The translations under genes were made by a program, and so were the position numbers. A stretch of 64,000 bases of DNA, taken from positions 4,611,597-4,675,596 of the forward strand of contig NZ_CP072392.1 of the NCBI RefSeq assembly GCF_017742835.1. The letters run 5' to 3'. The notes beneath the pieces were generated by a model. That model was given only the letters and a program-made list of their open reading frames with translations, searched no databases and was not told the origin of the DNA. Source of the DNA: Aquabacter sp. L1I39. Its GTDB lineage: Bacteria; Pseudomonadota; Alphaproteobacteria; Rhizobiales; Xanthobacteraceae. How positions within the stretch are numbered: the stretch's first letter is position 1; the number at the start of each line of letters is the position of its first letter. Positions 1 through 9,313 of this stretch are shown here, in pieces.

Positions 1-1778
1 CCCAGCGCATCGCCGATTTCGTGCGCCGGGGCATTGCCGATCGTCTCGCCATTCCCTCGCGCAAGGGGCGACCCATGCAGGGGCGGGACGTGCTGGTGCT
101 GGTGCGCCGGCGCGGCAAGCTGTTCGAGGCCATCATCCGCGCCCTGAAGGGGGCCGGCGGCGGCGTGGAAGTGGCCGGTGCCGACCGTCTGGTGGTGGCC
201 GACCATATCGCCGCTCTCGACCTGATGGCCCTGGGCGACGCGCTGCTTTCGCCTGACGATGACCTGGCGCTCGCCGGCGTGCTCAAATCCCCCTTGTTCG
301 GTTTCACCGACGAGGATCTCATGCGCTGGTGCCCCGGCCGTCTCGGTCGGCTCTGGGACGCGCTGGCCGAAGCCGCGCCGGGGGAGGGGCCGCTCGCCGA
401 CGCGCTGACTCGGCTGGAGCGCTGGCGGGGCGAGGCGCAGCGCCTGCGGCCGTTCGACTTCTACGCCCGCGTGCTCGGGCGCGATGGCGGTCGCCGGGCC
501 ATGCTGGCGCGCCTCGGGCCGGAGGCGGCCGACGTGCTGGACGAATTCATGGCCCTTGCCCGCACCTATGAAAGTGGGGAGGCGGCGACATTGGCCGGCT
601 TCCTCGCCTTCCTGCGCCGGGGCGGGGCGGAGACCAAGCGCGACATGGAGACCGGCCGCGACGAGGTGCGCGTCATGACCGTGCACGGCGCAAAGGGCCT
701 CGAGGCGCCCATCGTCATCCTGGCGGATACAGTAGACGTGCCCCGCCCGCGCACCTCCGAAGGCTTTCTCACGCTCCCGTCCGGCCTCCCGGTTCTGGCG
801 CCGCGCAAGGCGGAAGATCCGGGCGTGCTCGCCTCCGCCCGCGCCGAGGCGGCGGCACGGGAGAGCGAGGAATATCGCCGTCTGCTTTATGTGGCGCTCA
901 CCCGTGCCGAGGACGCCCTGGTGATCTGCGGCGCCGAGACCCGCGCCGCCGCGAAGGACAAGCCTCACGCACGGCCCGAAGGCTGCTGGTACGACCTTGT
1001 GCTCGGTGCCCTCCAGGACGAGGCCCATCCGGTTGAGGTGCCCTATGCGCCGGAGGAGGTGCTGCGCTGGCGCCGGCCGGAAAGCCTGCCGCCGAGCGGC
1101 GAGGTGCTCTCCGCGCCGGGCGGCGCGTCGCCGTCTGTTCCTGGCTTCGTCGCGCCGATCGCGCGCATCCTTGAGGCCGACGAGCCCGCACCGCTCCGGC
1201 CCTCCCGGGTGGTCGCCCGGACATTGGTGGGCGCCGGCACCGGGGCTGATGGGCTCAACGCCATTGTGCGCGGGGACCTCATCCACCGGCTGCTGGCGGG
1301 CCTGGCCGAAATCGCCGTTGCCGAGCGTGCGGCCGCAGGCCTGCGCATGCTCGGCCATGCCGCCGCACATCTGTCGGGGCAGGTGCACCAGGATCTTCTG
1401 TCCGAGGTCCTTACGGTTCTCGAACATGGCGAGCTTGCCGAGGTGTTTGGACCCGGCAGCCGCGCCGAGGTGCCCGTCGTGGGGCGCTGGACCACGCCGC
1501 AGGGCCGCGTGCTGGCCGTGACAGGCCGAATCGACCGGCTTGCGGTGACGCCACGCCGGGTGCTGATCGCCGACTTCAAGACCGACCAGCGCCCGCCATC
1601 CACAGGGCAGGCGCCGCCGGAGCGGCAGGTCTCTCAGCTGGCGCTCTATGCCGCTGTGCTGGAGCGAACCTTTCCCGGCCGGCCGGTGGAGGCCGTTCTG
1701 GCCTATACACGGGGGCCGGTGATCGTTTCGCTCGATGCGGCCCGCCTGCGTGAGGCGCTCACGAGGCTTCAGGCATAG
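1..1778 (+). CDS. addA: Double-strand break repair helicase AddA, C-terminal part (5' end outside window)
   Basis: This is the 3' portion of the AddA subunit of the AddAB helicase-nuclease, which resects double-strand breaks for RecA loading. The reading frame is open from the first bases of the window, so the gene begins upstream. Visible UvrD-like helicase motifs include VRVMTVHGAKGLEAPIVILA (motif V region) and YRRLLYVALTRAEDALVICG (motif VI). The C-terminal RecB-like nuclease domain shows a GRIDRL segment followed by IADFKTD, the Asp and Asp-x-Lys pattern of PD-(D/E)XK nucleases, and then QLALYAAVL. The next gene is trxA on the same strand, the common addB-addA-trxA order in Rhizobiales. 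Only about 590 of the usual ~1150 residues are present. Confidence 0.93.
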   Translation, partial: QRIADFVRRGIADRLAIPSRKGRPMQGRDVLVLVRRRGKLFEAIIRALKGAGGGVEVAGADRLVVADHIAALDLMALGDALLSPDDDLALAGVLKSPLFGFTDEDLMRWCPGRLGRLWDALAEAAPGEGPLADALTRLERWRGEAQRLRPFDFYARVLGRDGGRRAMLARLGPEAADVLDEFMALARTYESGEAATLAGFLAFLRRGGAETKRDMETGRDEVRVMTVHGAKGLEAPIVILADTVDVPRPRTSEGFLTLPSGLPVLAPRKAEDPGVLASARAEAAARESEEYRRLLYVALTRAEDALVICGAETRAAAKDKPHARPEGCWYDLVLGALQDEAHPVEVPYAPEEVLRWRRPESLPPSGEVLSAPGGASPSVPGFVAPIARILEADEPAPLRPSRVVARTLVGAGTGADGLNAIVRGDLIHRLLAGLAEIAVAERAAAGLRMLGHAAAHLSGQVHQDLLSEVLTVLEHGELAEVFGPGSRAEVPVVGRWTTPQGRVLAVTGRIDRLAVTPRRVLIADFKTDQRPPSTGQAPPERQVSQLALYAAVLERTFPGRPVEAVLAYTRGPVIVSLDAARLREALTRLQA

Positions 1779-1890
1779 GGGGCAGGCGGTCTTCCTTTCA
1801 CGTCAGCGCGACGCGCCTTGACGGCGGGGGGAGGGGATACCTACGTTGCGATCACGCTTCCCAATCCCTTCGCCCCCCAAGAGGTGTGTT

Positions 1891-2211
1891 ATGGCGATCG
1901 ACAAGGTTTCCGATCAGAGCTTCGACCAGGACGTCCTGAAGTCCGGCAGCCCCGTGGTGGTGGATTTCTGGGCCGAGTGGTGCGGCCCCTGCCGCATGGT
2001 CGCCCCCATCCTGGACGAGGTGTCCGAGGAGCTGGGTGACAAGCTCAAGATCGTCAAGCTGAACGTGGACGAGAATCCCGAGACCGCGTCCAAGTACGGC
2101 ATCATGTCCATCCCCACGCTGCTCCTGTTCAAGGACGGCAAGATCGCCTCCCGCCAGGTGGGCGCGGCCCCCAAGGCCAAGCTCGTGCAGTGGATCAACA
2201 CCTCCATCTGA
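1891..2211 (+). CDS. trxA: Thioredoxin
   Basis: A 106-residue cytosolic thioredoxin, a general disulfide reductase for ribonucleotide reductase and other targets. The active site WCGPCR lies near residue 30, preceded by VVVDFWAEW. The conserved cis-Pro loop SIPTLLLF and the usual family length confirm the assignment. The start at MAIDKVSD is preceded by GAGGTG about 5 bases upstream. A longer in-frame start 45 bases earlier is less likely because it lacks this ribosome binding site. It follows addA with a 112-base gap and ends at a strong terminator hairpin. Confidence 0.97.
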   Translation: MAIDKVSDQSFDQDVLKSGSPVVVDFWAEWCGPCRMVAPILDEVSEELGDKLKIVKLNVDENPETASKYGIMSIPTLLLFKDGKIASRQVGAAPKAKLVQWINTSI

Positions 2212-2240
2212 CCGCTGCGCCGTTCCGTTCGATGCATCCA

Positions 2241-2266
2241 GCCCCCGGCGGTGCCGGGGGCTTTTT
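2241..2266 (+). terminator. Rho-independent terminator after trxA
   Basis: A GCCCCCGGC/GCCGGGGGC stem with a short loop is followed by CTTTTT. It begins 29 bases after the trxA stop codon. The converging HxlR gene on the other strand ends at its distal edge, so the hairpin may serve both directions. Confidence 0.85.
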
Positions 2267-2661
2267 CATGCCCGCGCGCCGGCGGAAGGTGTTGCCTGCG
2301 AGTCATAGGCAGCCTGCGCGGCCAGCACCGAATCCATGTTGTGCTCGGCCCAGCGGGCGAGGGCGGCCACCGTCTCGTTCAGCGTGTCGCCCAGAGGGGT
2401 GAGGGCATATTCCACCGTTACCGGCACAGTGGCGAAGACGGTACGGGTGATGAGGCCGTCGCGCTCCAGCTTCTTCAAGGTTTGCGACAATACCTTTTGC
2501 GAGATGCCGCGAATGTCGCGGCGCAATTGGTTGAAGCGCACCGGTCCGCCGCGCAGACGGGCCAGGATCAGGACCGCCCATTTGTCGGCGATGCGATCCA
2601 GCAGCATGCGCGTGGGGCAGCGCTCCTCATAGACATCATAGGGCCATTGCATCTGGGCCAT
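2266..2661 (-). CDS. HxlR-family transcriptional regulator
   Basis: A 131-residue winged-helix regulator of the HxlR (DUF24) family. The N-terminal Cys in YEERCPTRMLLDRIADKWAV matches the conserved CP motif used by redox- or electrophile-sensing members such as YodB and HypR. The wing region contains ISQKVLSQTLKKLERDGLI, typical of the family recognition helix. It is divergent from an NmrA-like NAD(P)-binding protein, a frequent pairing in which the regulator controls its neighbour and itself. Control of the reductase is inference from this arrangement and from the inverted repeat between the genes. Confidence 0.92.
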   Translation of the reverse strand: MAQMQWPYDVYEERCPTRMLLDRIADKWAVLILARLRGGPVRFNQLRRDIRGISQKVLSQTLKKLERDGLITRTVFATVPVTVEYALTPLGDTLNETVAALARWAEHNMDSVLAAQAAYDSQATPSAGARA

Positions 2662-2685
2662 TTCCTTGCGCGCGGTTTCCCGGAC

Positions 2686-2761
2686 GAAACCATGTCACCG
2701 GAAAGTGCTCTCTTTTGCACGTTCCCGGTGGAGCGTATGTATCCTTCCGAAACATGGTTTC
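2686..2761. promoter_or_regulatory. Divergent promoter region with 10-bp inverted repeat (candidate HxlR operator)
   Basis: GAAACCATGT at 2686-2695 is repeated as the exact inverse ACATGGTTTC at 2752-2761, flanking the space between the divergent HxlR and NmrA-like genes. The right half-site lies 22 bases before the reductase start. Perfect half-sites in a divergent promoter suggest binding of a dimeric regulator, but the function is inferred. Confidence 0.5.
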
Positions 2762-2783
2762 TAACGGATACCAGGAGATGGAT

Positions 2784-3623
2784 ATGTCCGGCAAGGTTCT
2801 CGTTCTCGGCGCCACCGGCAATGTGGGCCGCCCCCTCGTGGAGCGCCTCCATGCCCTCGGCCAGGCGGTGAAGGCGGCGTCGCGGTCTGGACAGCCCGTG
2901 GCGGGCGCGGAGGGCGCGGCGTTCGACTATCGCGATCCGGCGACCTTCGGCCCCGCCTTCGAGGGTGTGGCGAGCGCCTATGTGATGCTCCCCACCGGTT
3001 ATATGGACCCGGTGGGCCTTCTGGTTCCGGTGATCGAGGCAGCCGCCGCCCGGAAGGTGAAGGTGGTGTTGCAGACGGCGCTGGGCGTCGATGCGGACGA
3101 CGCCATCCCCTATCGGCAGGTGGAACTGGCCCTCGAACGGTCCGGCACGCCTTATGTGATTCTGCGGCCGAACTGGTTCTCCGACAATTTCTTGACCTTC
3201 TGGAAGCCCGGCATCGACCATGGCGTGATTGCCGTCCCCGCTGGGGAGGGCAAGTCCAGCTTCATCGATGCGCGCGACATCGCGGGGAGCGCGGCGGCGG
3301 CGCTGACCTCCTCCCGCTTCGACGGCCGGGCCTTCAATCTCACGGGGCCGGAGGCGCTTGGCTATGCCGAGGCCGCGACCCTCATCTCCCAGGTGGTCGG
3401 CCGCCCCGTGGCCTACAATCCCATTGACGACGCTGCCTTTGTGGCGCTGCTCACCGGGGCTGGGATTGGCGGGGAATATGCGAGTTTCCTGGCTTCGCTC
3501 TTCTATCCGGTTCGCGAAGGCTGGACCGCGGGCGTGACGGATAGCGTGGAACAGCTGACGGGGCGGAAGCCCATCGCGCTTGGCGTCTTCCTGAAGGACC
3601 ATGCCGCCGCCTTGAAGGCGTAG
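2784..3623 (+). CDS. NmrA-like NAD(P)-binding (atypical SDR) oxidoreductase
   Basis: A 279-residue atypical short-chain dehydrogenase fold protein. The N-terminal Rossmann motif is VLVLGATGNVGRPLVERL (GxxGxxG type). Later segments RQVELALERSGTPYVILRPNWF and FIDARDIAGSAAAAL match NmrA/QorB-like proteins. These reduce quinones or act as NADP(H)-sensing proteins, and the substrate cannot be read here. The start at MSGKV has AGGAG six bases upstream, and the ATG six bases earlier sits directly against that site. The divergent HxlR regulator suggests an inducible quinone or electrophile response. Confidence 0.88.
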   Translation: MSGKVLVLGATGNVGRPLVERLHALGQAVKAASRSGQPVAGAEGAAFDYRDPATFGPAFEGVASAYVMLPTGYMDPVGLLVPVIEAAAARKVKVVLQTALGVDADDAIPYRQVELALERSGTPYVILRPNWFSDNFLTFWKPGIDHGVIAVPAGEGKSSFIDARDIAGSAAAALTSSRFDGRAFNLTGPEALGYAEAATLISQVVGRPVAYNPIDDAAFVALLTGAGIGGEYASFLASLFYPVREGWTAGVTDSVEQLTGRKPIALGVFLKDHAAALKA

Positions 3624-3636
3624 GTGTTGTCCCCTT

Positions 3637-3662
3637 GCCACCGGGCGCCGTCGCCCGGTGGC
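3637..3662 (+). terminator. Hairpin downstream of NmrA-like gene
   Basis: A perfect 11-bp stem (GCCACCGGGCG/CGCCCGGTGGC) with a 4-base loop begins 14 bases after the stop codon. No T tract follows, so it may act as a transcript-stabilising hairpin rather than a classical terminator. Confidence 0.55.
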
Positions 3663-3669
3663 GCTCCAA

Positions 3670-3697
3670 GGGAGCGGCGAGGAGGGAGCGGCGAGGA
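3670..3697. repeat. Two tandem copies of a 14-bp unit
   Basis: GGGAGCGGCGAGGA occurs twice in exact tandem between the reductase hairpin and the MarR promoter. Its role is unknown and it may be simple slippage. Confidence 0.7.
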
Positions 3698-3738
3698 GGG
3701 AACCGCCATGGGAGCTTCGGCGGGAAAAGCTTGACGAA

Positions 3739-3765
3739 ATTATATTCGTGCTGAATACATATAAT
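3739..3765. promoter_or_regulatory. AT-rich palindrome upstream of marR-like gene (candidate operator)
   Basis: ATTATAT at 3739-3745 and ATATAAT at 3759-3765 form an inverted repeat, and the interior TTC/GAA is also partly symmetric. It lies immediately before the MarR-family start codon in otherwise GC-rich DNA. This spacing and A+T content fit an autoregulatory MarR operator overlapping the promoter. No experimental support. Confidence 0.45.
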
Positions 3766-3766
3766 T

Positions 3767-4297
3767 ATGAATGAAACCCAGCTCACCAACCTTCTCGGCG
3801 CTATGGCGCTCGCCCTCTCGGACGCGCAGGACGCCGCCGCCCGCGCGGCTTCCGGCCTGGGCACCAGCGCATGCTCCGCGCTGGTGGTGCTGAACTTCTA
3901 TCCCGGCACGCCCATCCGGACACTGGCGGAGATATTGGGCCTGACCCACTCCGTTGTTGTGCGGTTGACGGAGGACTTGGCGGGTCGCGGAATGGTGGAG
4001 CGGTCCGCGGGGGCAAAGGACAAGAGGCAGGTGCAACTGCGCCTCACGCTCTTGGGATCGGAGACAGCCGCGGCGATTCTCGACGCGCGCCGGGCCACGT
4101 TGGGCGCTGTGCTGCAGCGTGTCCCGCAAGACCTGCGGCCGGCACTGGGCGATGCCGTCTCCCACCTGCTCACGGCACTGACCCAGAGCCGGGCATCTGC
4201 GGACCACATTTGCCGCTTGTGCGACGAGGATGCCTGCCCGCAGGCGTGCTGCCCCGTGGAATGCGAGGCCGTCCGCAGGGAAGGGCCTCGGGCATGA
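3767..4297 (+). CDS. MarR-family transcriptional regulator with Cys-rich C-terminus
   Basis: A 176-residue MarR-type winged-helix protein. The helix-turn-helix and wing are visible in PIRTLAEILGLTHSVVVRLT and GMVERSAGAKDKRQVQLRLT. The C-terminus is unusual, with six Cys and one His in HICRLCDEDACPQACCPVEC, which could bind metal or sense redox state. The stop codon overlaps the start of the downstream EamA permease by four bases (ATGA), so the two are co-translated. The regulator probably controls that exporter, which is inference from gene order. Confidence 0.9.
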   Translation: MNETQLTNLLGAMALALSDAQDAAARAASGLGTSACSALVVLNFYPGTPIRTLAEILGLTHSVVVRLTEDLAGRGMVERSAGAKDKRQVQLRLTLLGSETAAAILDARRATLGAVLQRVPQDLRPALGDAVSHLLTALTQSRASADHICRLCDEDACPQACCPVECEAVRREGPRA

Positions 4298-5241
4298 GCG
4301 AACCTTCATCCTTGCCGGCCACGCAAGCACCCCATGCCCTGCGAATCGCACGTGGCCGGCTATGGCTGGCGACGGGGGCGGTGATTGCGTCGGCGGCCTG
4401 TTGGGGCTTGGCCACGGTTGCGACAAAGGGCCTGCTGGAGACGATTCCCGCTTTCCAGCTTCTTGCCCTCCAATTGGGGGGGAGCGTTGCGTTCTTGTGG
4501 CTTTGTGTGGGCTTGCTGCGCCCGGCAGGCGCGGGGCGTGAAGAAATGCCGGCCATCCTGGCTTCCGGCCTGCTGGAACCCGGCCTTGCCTATGGCCTGG
4601 CGGTGCCGGGGCTAGCCTTGACCAGCGCGGCCAACGCCACCGTGATCGGCGCCGCCGAGCCTGCTTTCATCTGCGCCCTGGCTTGGCTGCTCTTGGGCCT
4701 GCGTCCCGGCCGGGGCGTCGCGGTCGTCCTGGGCCTTGCCATTTCCGGCGTGCTCATGGTGACCTTATCGGACGCGGAGGGGCTCGGGCAGGGGCGCCTG
4801 TCGGGCGATGGGCTGGTGGGGATGGGGACGGCCGTCGCGGCCCTTTATGTGGTAATGTCCAGTCGGCTTCTGAGCGCCACGGCTCCCCTCAGCCTGGCAG
4901 CGCTTCAGCAGACGGCAGGGCTGGGGTGCGTTCTCTGTCTTTTTGCCTGCACCTGGGCATTGGGGTACGAGCACCCGGTGGCGCCGTCCTGGCCGCTTCT
5001 GCTGGCGGCGGGGGCCACAGGTGTCATCCAATATGCGCTGGCGGTCTGGTTTTACCTCCTTGGCCTTCGCTTCCTAACCCCAGCTGTGGCCGGTCTCTAT
5101 CTGGCATTGATTCCGGTATTCGGAATGGCGGGGGCCGTCCTGGTGCTCGGGGAAGTCATCGGCCCCATCCAGGTGGCGGGCGCCGCAATCGTCATCGCCG
5201 CGATAGGCTGGCTCGGCTTGCTGCAACGGTCATCGCAGTGA
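4294..5241 (+). CDS. EamA-family (DMT superfamily) transporter
   Basis: A 315-residue inner-membrane protein with about ten hydrophobic segments arranged as two EamA repeats. Examples are AACWGLATVATKGLLETIP in the first half and LYLALIPVFGMAGAVLVLGE in the second. DMT transporters export amino acids, metabolites or drugs, and the substrate is not evident. The start is set by the ATGA overlap with the MarR-family gene. Its last 50 bases overlap the end of a small reverse-strand gene. Confidence 0.9.
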   Translation: MSEPSSLPATQAPHALRIARGRLWLATGAVIASAACWGLATVATKGLLETIPAFQLLALQLGGSVAFLWLCVGLLRPAGAGREEMPAILASGLLEPGLAYGLAVPGLALTSAANATVIGAAEPAFICALAWLLLGLRPGRGVAVVLGLAISGVLMVTLSDAEGLGQGRLSGDGLVGMGTAVAALYVVMSSRLLSATAPLSLAALQQTAGLGCVLCLFACTWALGYEHPVAPSWPLLLAAGATGVIQYALAVWFYLLGLRFLTPAVAGLYLALIPVFGMAGAVLVLGEVIGPIQVAGAAIVIAAIGWLGLLQRSSQ

Positions 5242-5578
5242 CCGCCTGGCGCTGGTCTGCCAGCACACGGCGGGTGGACACCACCACCCAGTGCTCCGCG
5301 CCTGCGGGCCGGCGAGCGTTCAGGCGGGCCGCCGCCCCTTCTGCAGCGGCGCGATCACCATAGAGGCGCGCCTCGTCCAGAAAGAAAGCGCCGCCGGGCA
5401 CGATCACCGCACCCGCCGCGCCGGCTTCCGCGGTCTCGCGGCCATCAAAGAAGATGAAGCGGCTCGGTGCGGCCTCCACAGCCCGCGCGACTACATAGCT
5501 GAACCAAGCCGGAATGGAAGACGGCCCCGCCATGGGAGCGGCGGGACGTCGACTGCGAAAGGGAAGCCCAAAGGTCAT
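5192..5578 (-). CDS. Hypothetical protein
   Basis: A predicted 128-residue protein with no family I recognise. The central part (FIFFDGRETAEAGAAGAVIV, FFLDEARLYGDRAAAEGAAARL) has a composition like a small folded protein, and the C-terminus is basic. It converges on and overlaps the EamA gene by 50 bases. The ATG at 5578 is preferred over a TTG start 24 bases upstream. It could be a chance open frame, although no other gene explains 5242-5690. Confidence 0.5.
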   Translation of the reverse strand: MTFGLPFRSRRPAAPMAGPSSIPAWFSYVVARAVEAAPSRFIFFDGRETAEAGAAGAVIVPGGAFFLDEARLYGDRAAAEGAAARLNARRPAGAEHWVVVSTRRVLADQRQAVTAMTVAASRASLSRR

Positions 5579-5690
5579 GACGCGATACCTGTGACCTCTC
5601 AACGAGGACGGAATTTGCGTCTTAACGCGTCAGGACGGGGTGGGTTCCAGAGCAATTCCGCATTTCCTGCAGACCAGGTCCGCGCGGACG

Positions 5691-6428
5691 TCAATAGCTG
5701 ACCGCAGCCAGATACAGCCCGCAGGCTGGCGCCATGGGCCCGCAGCGGGATCGGTCCCGGGATGCGAGGACGTGGGCAAGGTCATCGCCACTCCACCGGC
5801 CCTCACCCACGCGCATGAGGGACCCTGTCATGGAGCGCACCTGATGATGGAGAAAGGAGCGCGCGGAGGTGACGATGCGGATCTCATCCCCGGTCCGTGT
5901 CACGTCCAATTGGTCCAGCGTCTTCACGGGGGAGGCGGCCTGGCATTCGGCCGCCCGGAAGGCGGTGAAGTCATGGCGGCCCAGCAGCCGTTGCGCCGCC
6001 TCGTGCATGGCGGATGCGTCCAGCTTCTGGGGAATGCGCCAGGCCCGGTCGCGGTCGAGCGCCAGGTCTGGCCGGCGGTTGATGATGCGATAGAGATAAT
6101 GCCGCTTCACGGCCGAGAAGCGGGCATCGAAATCATCGGCCACAGCCTCAGCGGCCAGCACCGCCACCGGGACCGGACGCAAATGGGCGGTCAGTCCGTC
6201 GCGCAACGTATCAGTACGCCAGGGACGGGAAAGGTCGATATGCGCCACCTGACCGGTGGCATGCACGCCCGCATCGGTGCGCCCGGCGCCCGCCACATGG
6301 ACCTCTTCACCGGTGAGCCGCGTCACCGCTTCCGCCAGCGCGCCCTGCACCGTCGGCAGCTCCGCCTGGATCTGCCAGCCGGCAAAGGATGTGCCGTCAT
6401 ATTCGATGGTGAGCTTGTAGCGGGGCAT
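5691..6428 (-). CDS. truA: tRNA pseudouridine(38-40) synthase TruA
   Basis: A 245-residue enzyme that isomerises uridines 38-40 in the tRNA anticodon arm. The N-terminus [19 protein letters not shown] and the catalytic Asp in [11 protein letters not shown] are diagnostic. [12 protein letters not shown] and [19 protein letters not shown] are also conserved family blocks. It is the last gene of a def-fmt-truA run on the reverse strand, 18 bases after fmt. Confidence 0.97.
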   Translation of the reverse strand: MPRYKLTIEYDGTSFAGWQIQAELPTVQGALAEAVTRLTGEEVHVAGAGRTDAGVHATGQVAHIDLSRPWRTDTLRDGLTAHLRPVPVAVLAAEAVADDFDARFSAVKRHYLYRIINRRPDLALDRDRAWRIPQKLDASAMHEAAQRLLGRHDFTAFRAAECQAASPVKTLDQLDVTRTGDEIRIVTSARSFLHHQVRSMTGSLMRVGEGRWSGDDLAHVLASRDRSRCGPMAPACGLYLAAVSY

Positions 6429-6446
6429 AAGCTGGGTTCCAGCCGC

Positions 6447-7370
6447 TCAGGCGAGCCGGGTCCCGGCGGGAACCGGATTGCCATTCAGGAAGGCATCGGC
6501 CGAGCCCGCCTGCTTGCCGGCCTTCTGAAGCTGCACCAGCCGCACGGCCCCCGTGCCGCAGGCGATGGTGAGGTGATCGTCCGAGGCCGTTCCCGGCGCT
6601 CCCTCGCCGGAGGCGAGGGTCGAGCGCAGCACCTTCACGCGGGTCTCTTCCGGCCCCAGCGGGAACCAGGCGCCAGGGAAGGGGGAGAGGCCCCGGATAT
6701 GGTTGTGCACCTCCTGCGCCGGCTGGGACCAGTCGATGCGCGTCTCGCCCTTCTCCAGCTTGTGGGCATAGACCACGCCAGCCTCGGGCTGAGGGGTGAA
6801 GTGCAGGCCACCCCGCTCCAGCGCCGCGAGGGCGCGGGCCATGAGATCGGCACCAAGCACCATCATTTGGTCGTGCAATTCGCCAGCCGTCATGTCCGGC
6901 CCGATGGCGACGCGCTCCAGAAGGCCGACGGGACCCGTATCGAGCCCGGCCTCCATGCGCATCACCGCAAGGCCGGTTTCCGTGTCGCCAGCCATGATGG
7001 CCCGCTGGATGGGCGCCGCCCCGCGCCATCGCGGCAGGAGCGAGCCGTGGAGATTGAGGCAGCCGAGGCGCGGCGCATCCAGGATGGCCTGGGGCAGGAT
7101 CATGCCATAGGCCACCACCACGGCCACGTCCGCCTCCAGCGCGTGAATGGCCTCGACGGCCTCTTCGGTGCGGAGCGTCTTCGGGGTGAAGACCGGCAGA
7201 CCGAACTTTTCCGCCGTGGCCTGGACAGGGGAGGGCAGCAGGTCGAGCCCGCGTCGGCCCGAAGGCGCCGGCGCGCGGGTATAGACGGCTACCACTTCAT
7301 GGCCGCGGGAGACGATCTCGGTGAGGGTGGGCACGGCGAAGTCCGGCGTGCCCATGAAGAGGATGCGCAT
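6447..7370 (-). CDS. fmt: Methionyl-tRNA formyltransferase
   Basis: A 307-residue enzyme that formylates initiator Met-tRNA using 10-formyl-[19 protein letters not shown] opens the protein, and the catalytic region shows [20 protein letters not shown] (conserved Asn, His) followed by [12 protein letters not shown]. The C-terminal OB-fold domain is present and the length is normal. It sits between def and truA on the same strand, so initiator formylation and deformylation genes are co-transcribed. Confidence 0.97.
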   Translation of the reverse strand: MRILFMGTPDFAVPTLTEIVSRGHEVVAVYTRAPAPSGRRGLDLLPSPVQATAEKFGLPVFTPKTLRTEEAVEAIHALEADVAVVVAYGMILPQAILDAPRLGCLNLHGSLLPRWRGAAPIQRAIMAGDTETGLAVMRMEAGLDTGPVGLLERVAIGPDMTAGELHDQMMVLGADLMARALAALERGGLHFTPQPEAGVVYAHKLEKGETRIDWSQPAQEVHNHIRGLSPFPGAWFPLGPEETRVKVLRSTLASGEGAPGTASDDHLTIACGTGAVRLVQLQKAGKQAGSADAFLNGNPVPAGTRLA

Positions 7371-7385
7371 GAAAGGTCCGATCCC

Positions 7386-7901
7386 TCAGCCGGCGTCGCG
7401 CTTGGCGGCCTTCACGAACTTCTTGGTCACCCGATCGCGCTTCAGCTTCGAGATGTGGTCGATGAAGAGCACGCCGTTCAAATGGTCGATCTCATGCTGG
7501 AGACAGGTGGCCAGCAGCCCGTCCGCCTCCCGCTCGATGGTCGCGCCGTCAAGGTCCAAGTAGCGGACGGTGACCCGCGCCGGGCGCTCCACTTCCTCAT
7601 AATAGTCGGGAATGGAGAGGCAGCCCTCATTATAGACCGACAGGTCCTCTGAACTGGCGACGATCTGAGGGTTGATGAAGGCCATCGGCTGCTTGGCTTC
7701 GCCCTCGCGCGACACATCAATGGTCACCACACGGCGCATCTCGCCCACCTGCACGGCGGCAAGGCCGATGCCCGGCGCGTCGTACATGGTCTCGAACATG
7801 TCCTCCACCAGCTTCTTGACCGCATGGTCGACTTTCTCGACCGGCGCGGAGGTCAGGCGGAGCTTGGGATCGGGCAGGATGATGATGGGTCGGATGGCCA
7901 T
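7386..7901 (-). CDS. def: Peptide deformylase
   Basis: A 171-residue metalloenzyme that removes the N-formyl group from nascent proteins. All three motifs are visible: [17 protein letters not shown] (metal-binding Cys) and QHEIDHLNG (HExxH-type metal site). It is the first gene of def-fmt-truA and divergent from rmuC, with an 82-base gap that holds both promoters. Confidence 0.97.
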   Translation of the reverse strand: MAIRPIIILPDPKLRLTSAPVEKVDHAVKKLVEDMFETMYDAPGIGLAAVQVGEMRRVVTIDVSREGEAKQPMAFINPQIVASSEDLSVYNEGCLSIPDYYEEVERPARVTVRYLDLDGATIEREADGLLATCLQHEIDHLNGVLFIDHISKLKRDRVTKKFVKAAKRDAG

Positions 7902-7983
7902 TCTCGCCAGATAGGCGATGGAAGGGCTACGGTCAACATGTTCGCTCTTTGTTCACAAAGAAGAGTCATGTATTGGGGAGGAC

Positions 7984-9186
7984 ATGATGGAGCAGCTCTT
8001 TCCCATGGGTTTCCTCAGTATCAGTGGCGGCGAGATCCTGGCCGGCATGGGCGGGGTGGCCCTGCTGCTTCTGCTGGCCCTCCTGGTGGCAACCCGGCGC
8101 ACCGCGACCCTGCGCGCCCAGGAAGCCGCGGACGCCGCCGCGCGTGCGTCGGAGTTGGAGGCGCGGCTGCGTGATCTCGCCCGCATCCAGGCTGAGACCG
8201 CCGGGCGGGTCCAGACCATGGCGGAGGTCCTGGCCCAGCGGCAGAGCGAGTTGGCGCGCGCGGTTTCGGAGCGCCTGGATTCCACCTCCCACCGGCTGGG
8301 CGAGAGCTTTTCCACCGCCGCCCGCGCCACCCATGACAGCCTCACCCGCCTCGCCGAGCGCCTCGTCCTGGTGGAAAAAGCGGAGCGCAGCCTTTCCGAC
8401 CTCTCCTCGCAGGTCATTTCCCTGCGCCAGACCCTGTCCAACAAGCAGGCGCGCGGCGCCTTCGGGCAGGCGCGCATGGAGGCCATTATCGCCGACGGGT
8501 TGCCGCGCGCGAGCTATGCCTTCCAATACACGCTCTCCAATGGCCGCCGGCCGGACTGCGCCGTGTTCCTGCCAGGCGATGCGCGCCCGCTCCTGATCGA
8601 CGCGAAATTTCCACTCGAAGCGGTCACCGCCTTCCGCGAGGCGGCGACGCCGGAAGCCCGCAAAGCCGCCGGCACGCGCCTTGCTGGCGACATGATGAAG
8701 CATGTGGGCGACGTGGCCGAGCGCTACCTGCTGGCGGGCGAAACCCAGGACATTGCCCTCATCTTCGTGCCATCCGAATCCGTCTATGCCGACCTGCACG
8801 AGCATTTCGACGCCGTCATCCAGCGCGCCTTCCGCGCGCGGGTGATGATTGTCTCGCCGTCCCTGCTGATGCTGGCCATCCAGGTGGTGCAGGCCATCTC
8901 CAAGGACGCGCGCATGCGCGAGCAGGCGGATCGCATCCGCGCCGAAGTGACGGCCCTCGTTGCGGATGTAAGTCGGCTACGTATCCGGGCGGGGGATCTT
9001 TCCAAGCATTTCGGCATGGTGGGAGAGGACATTTCCGGTCTTCTGATCTCCGCCGACAAGATCGCCAAACGCGGGACGCGGCTCGAGCAGCTCGAATTCG
9101 AGCAACATCCTGAAACGCCACAGCAAACGCCCTCCGCAATGTCTGGCGAGACGGTCGCGCGTGACCAGCGGGATGCCGCGGAATAG
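7984..9186 (+). CDS. rmuC: DNA recombination protein RmuC
   Basis: A protein of about 400 residues that limits DNA rearrangements at inverted repeats. The N-terminus has one membrane anchor ([20 protein letters not shown]) followed by an Ala/Arg/Glu-rich coiled coil. The RmuC domain contains [20 protein letters not shown] and [10 protein letters not shown], the Asp and Asp-x-Lys of its PD-(D/E)XK-like fold, and [22 protein letters not shown] lies just upstream. The second ATG at 7987 has better spacing, and the choice between the two is not decisive. Confidence 0.93.
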   Translation: MMEQLFPMGFLSISGGEILAGMGGVALLLLLALLVATRRTATLRAQEAADAAARASELEARLRDLARIQAETAGRVQTMAEVLAQRQSELARAVSERLDSTSHRLGESFSTAARATHDSLTRLAERLVLVEKAERSLSDLSSQVISLRQTLSNKQARGAFGQARMEAIIADGLPRASYAFQYTLSNGRRPDCAVFLPGDARPLLIDAKFPLEAVTAFREAATPEARKAAGTRLAGDMMKHVGDVAERYLLAGETQDIALIFVPSESVYADLHEHFDAVIQRAFRARVMIVSPSLLMLAIQVVQAISKDARMREQADRIRAEVTALVADVSRLRIRAGDLSKHFGMVGEDISGLLISADKIAKRGTRLEQLEFEQHPETPQQTPSAMSGETVARDQRDAAE

Positions 9187-9313
9187 GGGGATAGCTGTTC
9201 GTCCGCTGCCATTCCTGCTTGCGCTGCGGCACAGCCTCGATAGCCTTCTCCTTCCAGATGGTGACCAGAGCCGATCCGCGCGACAGACGCGTGCCGGCGG
9301 AGTTAGAGACAAG

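Noticed and set aside
3760..3765. TATAAT considered as the -10 hexamer of the MarR gene
   Set aside because: It ends one base before the start codon and the nearest TTGACG is 23 bases away. It is better explained as part of the AT-rich palindrome.
5640..7652. A 670-residue + strand open frame
   Set aside because: It is antisense to truA, fmt and def, which are unmistakable. Its composition is that of reverse-complement GC-rich coding DNA.
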